Below, in pieces: positions 22,296 to 28,507 of a DNA stretch of 64,000 bases. The DNA is from JACCVL01 sp963695375 (GTDB taxonomy: Bacteria; Actinomycetota; Actinomycetes; Propionibacteriales; Nocardioidaceae): positions 868,001 through 932,000 of the forward strand of contig OY968767.1 in assembly GCA_963695375.1 (NCBI GenBank), in the 5' to 3' direction. The notes under the pieces are model-generated. The model was not told the origin of the DNA and made no database searches. It was given only the letters and a program-made list of their open reading frames with translations. Position 1 is the first letter of the stretch. Each line of letters begins with the position of its first letter. The position numbers and the translations under genes are program-made.

Positions 22296-22835
22296 GTGCC
22301 GCCCCTCGCCGTCGCCGGTCTCGGCTGGATCCTCGTGATCCTCGGGGTCGAGCCGGCGGGCGGCGGCTGGGACGTGACGCTGGACGCCTCCGGTTGGGCC
22401 CTGGTGGCCTACGGCTGGCACCGGCTGGTGCCGCTCGAGGCGACCTTCGGGCGGGCGCGAACGGCCGCGACCGTGGCCGTGGCAGTCGCGCTGATCCGGC
22501 TGATCCCACTGCCGGACCCGATCCTCACGCCGGTCTACGTCGGATCCCTGCTGCTGGTGGTGGCGAGCCTGGCACTGGGCGCGACCGCGGTGCTCGCGGT
22601 CGCCCGGGCCGGACGCTCCGCGCTGGTGGTCGGTCAGGCGTCATTCCTGCGCTGGGCGGGAGTCGCGCTGCTGGCGACCGAGGCGGCGGCGGCGCTCGGC
22701 TACCTTGCGCTGCCGGTCCTCGGTGACCTGCTGCTGGCAGCCGCGTTCGTCGGGCTGGCGTTCAGCGCCTGGTTCACGCTGCTCCAGCTGTTCAGCGCCG
22801 GCCGGGCCTGGGCCCGGCCGGTCCAGCGGGCCTGA
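22296..22835 (+). CDS. hypothetical membrane protein (four to five helices)
   Basis: 179 residues, mostly hydrophobic: helices near residues 1-18, 55-75, 80-103, 115-135 and 138-165, separated by short polar loops. No conserved catalytic motif or recognised family. The loop WHRLVPLEATFGRARTAA after the first segment is the main polar region. It begins 10 bp after the MATE stop but has its own leaderless-type -10. Function unknown. Confidence 0.65.
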   Translation: MPPLAVAGLGWILVILGVEPAGGGWDVTLDASGWALVAYGWHRLVPLEATFGRARTAATVAVAVALIRLIPLPDPILTPVYVGSLLLVVASLALGATAVLAVARAGRSALVVGQASFLRWAGVALLATEAAAALGYLALPVLGDLLLAAAFVGLAFSAWFTLLQLFSAGRAWARPVQRA

Positions 22836-22851
22836 GCGACTCGCTCAGCCC
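22828..22851. terminator. bidirectional hairpin between the membrane protein gene and rplI
   Basis: TGAGCG and CGCTCA pair around ACT, extended by GGGC/GCCC across a one-base bulge. The stem includes the stop codons of both convergent genes. Confidence 0.45.
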
Positions 22852-23291
22852 GCGTGCACCTCGATGGTGACCTCGGCTGCCACGTCGTCGGACACCCGGA
22901 CGGTGACGGGGTGGGTCCCGACCGACTTGATCGGCTGCCCGACGTCGATGCGGCGCTTGTCCACCTGGGGACCTCCGGCCGACGCGATCGCGGCGGCGAT
23001 GTCGGCCACCGTCACCGCTCCGAACAGCCGCCCGGTCTCCCCGGCCCGCACGGGCAGCCGCACGCTGAGCTCCTCGAGCTGCGCCTTGATCTGCTCGGCG
23101 TGCGTTGAGTCACGGACCTCGCGGACCGCACGCGCCTGCTTCAGGCTGTCGATCTGCTTGGCGGCGCCCTTGGTCCAGACCACGGCGTACCCGCGCGGGA
23201 CGAGGTAGTTGCGGCCGTAGCCGTGCTTGACCTCGACGACGTCGCCGGCCGCACCGAGCGCCGGCACCTCGTGAGTGAGGATGAGCTTCAT
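22845..23291 (-). CDS. rplI: 50S ribosomal protein L9
   Basis: 148 residues. The N-terminal rRNA-binding domain (MKLILTHEVPALGAAGDVVEVKHGYGRNYLVPRGYA in two parts) is followed by the long connecting helix and the C-terminal domain (LFGAVTVADIAAAI). Length is normal. Last gene of the rpsF-ssb-rpsR-rplI operon, 14 bp after rpsR; a terminator-like hairpin follows. Confidence 0.97.
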   Translation of the reverse strand: MKLILTHEVPALGAAGDVVEVKHGYGRNYLVPRGYAVVWTKGAAKQIDSLKQARAVREVRDSTHAEQIKAQLEELSVRLPVRAGETGRLFGAVTVADIAAAIASAGGPQVDKRRIDVGQPIKSVGTHPVTVRVSDDVAAEVTIEVHAG

Positions 23292-23305
23292 CGCGGTGCC
23301 CCCTC

Positions 23306-23542
23306 TCAGCGGGTGGTCGACGTGTAGGGCAGCAGCGCCATCTCGCGCGCGTTCTTGATCGCGGTGGCGATCTTGCGCTGCTCCTGGACGCTCACACCGG
23401 TCACCCTGCGGGCGCGAATCTTGCCACGGTCGGAGATGAACTTCCGCAGCAGCGCGGTGTCCTTGTAGTCGATGTAGCTGATGTCCGCGGCCTTGAGCGG
23501 GTTCTGCTTCTTCTTCGGTTTGCGAACGATGGGCTTGGCCAT
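23306..23542 (-). CDS. rpsR: 30S ribosomal protein S18
   Basis: 78 residues with the S18 core DYKDTALLRKFISDRGKI and RRVTGVSVQEQRKIATAIKNARE. The N-terminus MAKPIVRKPKKKQNPLK has no Cys ligands, so this is the zinc-independent form if the family's CxxC variants are the comparison. It binds S6 in the small-subunit platform. Separated from ssb by a 129-bp gap that contains a short tandem repeat. Confidence 0.97.
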   Translation of the reverse strand: MAKPIVRKPKKKQNPLKAADISYIDYKDTALLRKFISDRGKIRARRVTGVSVQEQRKIATAIKNAREMALLPYTSTTR

Positions 23543-23606
23543 TGTGGTGCTCCCTTCAGAGCCCGGCTCTCACCGGAATGGGCCGATGGATCGGTGTCGG
23601 ATGGTC

Positions 23607-23659
23607 GGATCGGGTCAGACGGATCGGGTCAGACGGATCGGGTCAGACGGATCGGGTCG
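23607..23659. repeat. 14-bp tandem repeat between ssb and rpsR
   Basis: GGATCGGGTCAGAC repeats every 14 bp from 23607, 23621 and 23635 with a partial fourth copy at 23649. It lies inside the operon, in the untranslated gap between ssb and rpsR. The core GACGGATC is shared with the 22-bp family, but the period differs. Confidence 0.8.
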
Positions 23660-23671
23660 GCACGGATGGAG

Positions 23672-24208
23672 TCAGAACGGTGGGTCGTCGGCGCCGGCCG
23701 CTGGGGCGCTGGCCCACGGATCGCTGCCACCCGAGGCGCCGCCGCCGCCGGATGGAGCGCTGGTCGCCCACGGGTCGGTGCCGCCCTGCTGAGCGCCGCT
23801 CTGGCCGCTCCCACCGCCGCCGAAGCCACCGCCGGACCCTGACCGGGAGGTCTTCGCGACCTTCGCGGTCGCGCTGCGCAGGCTCGGCCCGACCTCGTCG
23901 ACGTCGACCTCGAAGACGGTGCGCTTCTCGCCCTCGCGGGTCTCGTACGACCGCTGCTTCAGCCGGCCCTGCACGATGACCCGCATCCCCTTCTGGAGCG
24001 ACTCGGCGACGTTCTCCGCCGCCTGCCGCCACACCGAGCAGGTGAGGAAGAGGCTCTCCCCGTCCTTCCACTCCCCGGACTGGCGGTCGTAGGTGCGCGG
24101 GGTCGACGCCAGTCGGAAGTTCGCCACCGCCGCACCTGACGGGGTGAAACGCAGCTCCGGGTCGTCGACGAGGTTGCCGACGAGGGTGATGACGGTCTCT
24201 CCTGCCAT
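23672..24208 (-). CDS. ssb: single-stranded DNA-binding protein
   Basis: 178 residues from the ATG at 24208 (AGGAGAT upstream). The OB fold starts AGETVITLVGNLVDDPELRFT and includes WRQAAENVAESLQKGMRVIVQGRLKQRSYE. A Gly/Ser/Gln-rich disordered tail ends in DDPPF, the acidic tip that docks replication and repair partners. Actinobacterial length. Between rpsF and rpsR in the standard order. Confidence 0.96.
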   Translation of the reverse strand: MAGETVITLVGNLVDDPELRFTPSGAAVANFRLASTPRTYDRQSGEWKDGESLFLTCSVWRQAAENVAESLQKGMRVIVQGRLKQRSYETREGEKRTVFEVDVDEVGPSLRSATAKVAKTSRSGSGGGFGGGGSGQSGAQQGGTDPWATSAPSGGGGASGGSDPWASAPAAGADDPPF

Positions 24209-24324
24209 GAGATCTCCTGCGAGGTGGTCGGAAAGGGGTCCTGCCGGGCCGGGCATGGCCGGTCGCACGGACGAGTCAAGCGCCCGGCGCCGACAGTGCT
24301 CGGCGAGCGGTCGGCGGGGGAGGC

Positions 24325-24615
24325 TCAGTCCGCCTCGGGCCGCACGACCTTGGTACGCAGCACCGACTCGTTCAAGGTCAGCTGACGGTCCAGCTCCTTG
24401 ACCGTGGCCGGCTCGGCGTGCAGGTCGACGACGGCGTAGATGCCTTCGGCGCGCTTCTTGATCTCGTAGGCCATCCGGCGCCGGCCCCAGATGTCGACGT
24501 TGTCGACGGTGCCGCCGTCCTTGGTGACCAGCGACAGGTAGCGGTCGAGCGACGGGGCGACCGTCCGCTCCTCGAGGTCGGGGTCGAGGATGACCATCAG
24601 CTCGTAGTGACGCAC
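24325..24615 (-). CDS. rpsF: 30S ribosomal protein S6
   Basis: 96 residues from GTG 24615: RHYELMVILDPDLEERTV, then GRRRMAYEIKKRAEGIYAVVDL, standard S6. The GTG at 24615 is preferred because AGGAGGT (24632-24626, minus strand) is 10 nt upstream; a GTG at 24627 would sit on the ribosome site itself. It opens the rpsF-ssb-rpsR-rplI operon. A long structured leader precedes it. Confidence 0.95.
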   Translation of the reverse strand: MRHYELMVILDPDLEERTVAPSLDRYLSLVTKDGGTVDNVDIWGRRRMAYEIKKRAEGIYAVVDLHAEPATVKELDRQLTLNESVLRTKVVRPEAD

Positions 24616-24644
24616 AGCGATCTCCACCTCCTACGGACTCAGCG

Positions 24645-24663
24645 GTCACGGTCTCTCCGTGAC
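24645..24663 (-). promoter_or_regulatory. rpsF leader hairpin
   Basis: GTCACGG and CCGTGAC form a perfect 7-bp stem with a 5-nt loop in the leader between the probable -10 (TAAGAT, minus strand 24756-24751) and the rpsF ribosome site. rpsF leaders in many bacteria bind S6:S18 for feedback; the hairpin could be such an element, but the characteristic bulge was not confirmed. Confidence 0.35.
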
Positions 24664-24832
24664 AGGAGGATGCGTGCTCGGCTCCGTCCAGCAACCACCA
24701 GGCGGTGTCGGGGAGGGAACCGCGGTCCGGGCGGGCCGGACCGACTGACGATCTTAGCCCGGCGCGGACGCGTGGAGCCAATCGCCGGCCGCGCCGCTTG
24801 GTTTGCCCCCTCCGGTCGCGCACGCTGGTGGC

Positions 24833-25420
24833 GTGCCGACACCCGCGCTCATCCGCACTGCCGCCATGTCGTTTGCGCTGGCAATGGCGGTGACGGGTTG
24901 CGGTGCGGCGAGCGAGGAGGCGCCGCCGCCGGCTGCCTCCGCCAGCGCCGACGGCCAGGGGGCCGGCGGCCAGAAGCCGGACGACCGGGGAGCCGCCGGG
25001 GGGCAGCCATCCCCCGTCCCGGAGGTGCTGCGGTTCGAGGCCGAGCAGGTCTCCGGCGAGGCATTCGACGCGGCCGACCTGGCGGGCACCGACACGGTCC
25101 TGTGGTTCTGGGCACCCTGGTGCACCGAGTGCGCCGCCGCCGCGCCGCAGGTACAGGCGGCGGCCGAGGCGGCGCCGGACATCGAGTTCGTGGGGGTCGC
25201 CGGATTGAGCTCAGACGTCGGCGACATGCAGGCGTTCGTGGACCAGCACGGGCTGACCTTCCCGCAGCTCGCCGACGCCGACGGCAGCATCTACACCCGC
25301 TTCGGCATCACGCAGCAGGACGTCTACGTGCTGGTGTCCGAGGACGGCGCCGTCGACCGGGTGGACTCCTACTCCGGCGACGTCGACCTGCAGCAGCTGG
25401 TCGAAGACACCTTCGGCTGA
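24833..25420 (+). CDS. TlpA/ResA-like thioredoxin-fold lipoprotein
   Basis: 195 residues. A lipoprotein signal peptide ends LAMAVTGCGAA, so Cys near residue 23 is the lipidation site. A 50-residue Ala/Gly/Pro linker precedes a thioredoxin-like domain with active site WAPWCTECAA (CxxC) and the cis-Pro region (QQDVYVLV lacks an obvious Pro next to the strand). It would act outside the cytoplasmic membrane as a thiol-disulfide reductase or oxidase. The CcdA-like gene begins 5 bp downstream and would supply electrons. The GTG 24833 is chosen to give a complete signal peptide. Confidence 0.82.
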   Translation: MPTPALIRTAAMSFALAMAVTGCGAASEEAPPPAASASADGQGAGGQKPDDRGAAGGQPSPVPEVLRFEAEQVSGEAFDAADLAGTDTVLWFWAPWCTECAAAAPQVQAAAEAAPDIEFVGVAGLSSDVGDMQAFVDQHGLTFPQLADADGSIYTRFGITQQDVYVLVSEDGAVDRVDSYSGDVDLQQLVEDTFG

Positions 25421-25424
25421 GTCG

Positions 25425-26285
25425 ATGACCGAGGGTCCGTACGCGCTGGCGCTGGCCGCCGGCCTGGTCGCGGCGTTCAACCCGTGCGGCTTCGCCCTGC
25501 TGCCGGCGTACCTGGCGCTGGTGGTGGCCGATGGTGACGCAGTCGCGCCAGGCGGGGCCCTCGGCCGGGCGCTGCGGATGACGGCGGCGATGAGCGCCGG
25601 CTTCGTCGGGGTGTTCGGGATCTTCGGCGCGGTCGTCGTCCCGCTGACGCTGTCCCTGGAGCGCTACCTGCCCTGGGCCACGATCGTGATCGGTATCGCC
25701 CTGGCGGTGGGCGGGGTCTGGCTGCTCGCCGGCCGCGACCTCACGCTGCCGGTGCCGCGGCTGCGTGGTCACGCCCCGACCGGTTCGACCGCCTCGATGG
25801 TCGGCTACGGCGCCGCCTACGCGATCGCGTCGCTGTCGTGCACCGTCGGCCCCTTCCTGGCGATCCTCGCCACCACCACCCGGACCGGCGGTTTCACCGA
25901 GGGTCTGCTCGTCGTCGGCACCTACGGCCTCGGGATGGGGCTGGTGGTCGGCGCGCTCGCGGTGTCGATCGCGCTCGCCCAGCAGGCGGTGGTGGCCAGG
26001 GCACGCCGGCTGATGCCGTACGTGAGCCGGCTCAGCGGACTGCTGCTGGTGGTCGCCGGAGGCTACGTCGCCTACTACGGCTGGTACGAGATCCGCGTGT
26101 TCGGCGGCTCGGGGGCGGACGACCCGGTGGTCGGCGCGGCCGGTGAGGTTCAGGGTGCGCTGGCTCGGGCGGTCGGAGACGCCGGAGCGACGATCTGGAC
26201 GGCGATCCTGGCGCTGCTCGTGCTCGCGGGAACCGCGGCGGGGCTGCGTCGTCGCCGTCTGGCGCAGCGCCGACTCGCCCGCTGA
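25425..26285 (+). CDS. ccdA: CcdA/DsbD-like transmembrane thiol-electron carrier
   Basis: 286 residues. Six central membrane helices with the family cysteines: Cys21 in AFNPCGFALLPAYLAL and the second Cys in ASLSCTVGPFLAIL, the pair that passes electrons from cytoplasmic thioredoxin to the outside. A hydrophobic C-terminal segment (AILALLVLAGTAAGL) adds a helix beyond the standard length. It forms an operon with the upstream TlpA-like lipoprotein, its likely acceptor. The ATG is 5 bp after the previous stop. Confidence 0.87.
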   Translation: MTEGPYALALAAGLVAAFNPCGFALLPAYLALVVADGDAVAPGGALGRALRMTAAMSAGFVGVFGIFGAVVVPLTLSLERYLPWATIVIGIALAVGGVWLLAGRDLTLPVPRLRGHAPTGSTASMVGYGAAYAIASLSCTVGPFLAILATTTRTGGFTEGLLVVGTYGLGMGLVVGALAVSIALAQQAVVARARRLMPYVSRLSGLLLVVAGGYVAYYGWYEIRVFGGSGADDPVVGAAGEVQGALARAVGDAGATIWTAILALLVLAGTAAGLRRRRLAQRRLAR

Positions 26286-26355
26286 CGACCGCGCCGCAGC
26301 TGCATTTCACGTTGCGTTGACGGCCACTGGTCACCCTTTCGCCGAGTCATCCGGA

Positions 26356-26382
26356 CTCAAGCCGCCCTACGGGGGCCGCTTC
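26356..26382 (+). promoter_or_regulatory. possible sigma-28 (FliA/WhiG-type) promoter
   Basis: CTCA-N15-GCCGCTTC, compared with CTCA/TAAA-N15-GCCGATAA for this sigma class; the -35-like part and GCCG match, the last four bases match poorly. It lies 20 bp upstream of the ATG of the exported beta-propeller gene, whose ribosome site is GGGGAGGG. Confidence 0.3.
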
Positions 26383-26401
26383 ATCGACAGGGGAGGGCGA
26401 C

Positions 26402-28375
26402 ATGTCCCGACGCGCACGCACACAACCATCCCAACCCACCCACCGCCGGTGGGCCGGCACGGCCGCGCTCGGTTCGGCGGTGCTCGCGCTGTCCGCGGTG
26501 TCAGCGGTGTCGCCGGCCGCGAACGCGGTGCCCGGCAGCACCGTGCTCGACCCGACCGCCGAGATCGGGGTGACGGTCCCGGGCGGCGCGGTCTGGCTCG
26601 GTGACCACCTGTGGGTGGCCGACCACCTCCAGGGGCTGTGCCGGCTCGACGTGGACACCGCAGGGGTCGGCAGCCTCAACCAGTCCACCTGCCTGGACGG
26701 CCTGGACGGGCAGCCGAGCGTGGCGCCGGACGGGGTGAGCGTCTACAGCACATCGAGGGCCGGGGTCCACGCGCTGACGTTCGACGCCGGCACGCAGACC
26801 CTCAGCGACAACGGCACGCTGGCCGGCACCGACACCGTCGACTTCGCCGATCTGCGACCGGTCGCCACCGCGGTCGACGGCAACGGGACGCTCCACATCG
26901 GCACCATCCGCAGCGGCGACCTCTACGCCTACGACGGGACCGGCCCGACCCCCGGTCCGGTGGACGTCGGGGACACCTCCGACGGCGGCGGCATCGTCGC
27001 GCTGGCCGCGGTGGGCACCGACCTGTTCCTCGCCGAGGAGACCGGGCTGTCGACGATCGCCGCGCCGTCGGCGACCACGCCCACGCTCGGTGCCACCGCG
27101 CTGCCCGGTCTGGTGACCGCCCCGCTGGGACTCACCGCCGACCCGGTCAACGGCAGGCTCTACGTCGCCGAGACGCCGAAGGAGCAGTCCTTCGTCGTGC
27201 GTCACGACATCGACACCGGTGCCGAGGACGTGTTCGCCGACATCGACCCGCCGGGCACCACCGACCCAGCCGCCAGCAGCGGCACCGCGATGTACTTCGC
27301 CAGCGGGCTCGCGGTGGACCCGACCACCGGTGACCTCTACGTCGCCGACGACCCCGGCCTGGTCGGCGGTGCCGAGCTGCCGTTCGAGGGCCGGGTCTTC
27401 CAGGTTCCGGCCGCCCACCTCGCAGTGTCCGACGGCACCACCATCCCGGCCCCGGCCGGCGCGGTGGTCGCCTCCCTGGTGGCCGATCGGGCCACCGCAC
27501 CGGAGGGCATCGCCAAGGTCGATGGCCGGACCTGGATCGCCGACCACGTCCAGGGGATCTGCCGGCTCGCCAACGGGCGGGTGCTGGCTTCCTCGTGCGT
27601 CGCCCTCAACGGCGGGGGTCAGCTGGCCTACAAGGCGCCCTACCTGTACGTCGCCGAGGGCGGCTCCAAGGGTCGCGGCGTGGTCCGGCTGCGCTACGAC
27701 TCCGCCACCGGCACGTTCGGCTCCCCGCTGGTCCTGCGCAACTCGGTCGGCACCACCGGCCAGTCGCTCGCCGGCGCCCGGATCGGCTCCCTGGTCCAGG
27801 GCGTCGACGGTCACCTCTACCTGGGCGGATTGCGCGGCGACGAGATCTACCGGCTCACCGACCCGCACAAGGGCCGCAGCGCCCAGACGCTGTCGGTCAT
27901 CGGGCGGACGGACGACGGCGGCGGCGTGAGCAATCTGGCGCTCCAGGGACGGGCGCTGTGGGTCGCCGAGGGTCACGCGGTCACCAGGATCCAGAAGGCC
28001 ACGTTCACCGCATCCGGCGGTGGGAACGGGGTCTGCGCGGGAGCATGCGTGGCCCGTCCGCCGGCGGTGCCGGTGGACGTGGTGGCTCCGACGGCGCTAG
28101 CCAGCCAAGGCGGCCAGCTCTACGTCGCCGACACTCCGACCGCGGCGTCGACGGTGGTCCGCTACACCGTGCGCACCGGCGCCCAGCAGGTGTGGGTGAG
28201 CGCGGGCCAGACCGCGCCGACGGCCACCCCCGACTCGCTGACGAACGTGTCCGCGCTGACCGTCGGAGCCGGAGCCACGGCGACCAACCCGGGCCAGCTG
28301 CTCATCGGAGACGACCCGACCGCCGGCGAGCTGGTCGCCAACGGCCGGATCTGGGCGGCCTCGCTCACTCCGTGA
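26402..28375 (+). CDS. exported beta-propeller (NHL/SMP-30-like) protein with internal duplication
   Basis: 657 residues with a Tat/Sec-type N-terminus: basic residues, then AALGSAVLALSAVSAVSPAAN, cleavage probably near ANA-VPG (residues about 40-41). The mature part is rich in repeats of the GxxLYVADxP / GDLYxAD type (LYVAETP, LYVADDP, LYVAEGG, LYLGGLRGD, LYVADTP), typical of NHL or SMP-30-like propellers. It contains a duplication: WVADHLQGLCRLD near residues 71-83 and WIADHVQGICRL near 378-389, each followed by a second Cys about 17 residues later. The paired Cys suggest disulfides, and the thiol-redox pair is immediately upstream. No catalytic residues or anchor are visible; function unknown. 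Confidence 0.7.
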   Translation: MSRRARTQPSQPTHRRWAGTAALGSAVLALSAVSAVSPAANAVPGSTVLDPTAEIGVTVPGGAVWLGDHLWVADHLQGLCRLDVDTAGVGSLNQSTCLDGLDGQPSVAPDGVSVYSTSRAGVHALTFDAGTQTLSDNGTLAGTDTVDFADLRPVATAVDGNGTLHIGTIRSGDLYAYDGTGPTPGPVDVGDTSDGGGIVALAAVGTDLFLAEETGLSTIAAPSATTPTLGATALPGLVTAPLGLTADPVNGRLYVAETPKEQSFVVRHDIDTGAEDVFADIDPPGTTDPAASSGTAMYFASGLAVDPTTGDLYVADDPGLVGGAELPFEGRVFQVPAAHLAVSDGTTIPAPAGAVVASLVADRATAPEGIAKVDGRTWIADHVQGICRLANGRVLASSCVALNGGGQLAYKAPYLYVAEGGSKGRGVVRLRYDSATGTFGSPLVLRNSVGTTGQSLAGARIGSLVQGVDGHLYLGGLRGDEIYRLTDPHKGRSAQTLSVIGRTDDGGGVSNLALQGRALWVAEGHAVTRIQKATFTASGGGNGVCAGACVARPPAVPVDVVAPTALASQGGQLYVADTPTAASTVVRYTVRTGAQQVWVSAGQTAPTATPDSLTNVSALTVGAGATATNPGQLLIGDDPTAGELVANGRIWAASLTP

Positions 28376-28401
28376 CCAGGGCGACTACGTCGCTCACCGA
28401 C

Positions 28402-28474
28402 CTGCACAACTCGCGGATCGTGGGGTCTGCTCGCTGGACCCATCCCCCCCTGCCACGTTCCGCGAGTTGTGCAG
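28402..28474. terminator. long inverted repeat between convergent genes
   Basis: CTGCACAACTCGCGGA (28402-28417) and its exact complement (28459-28474) form a 16-bp stem with a 41-nt loop, in the 132-bp gap between the propeller gene and the ABC permease. A bidirectional terminator is likely. Confidence 0.6.
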
Positions 28475-28507
28475 CCTGACCCCCCGCCGCCGGCGCGCGG
28501 CGGGGGG

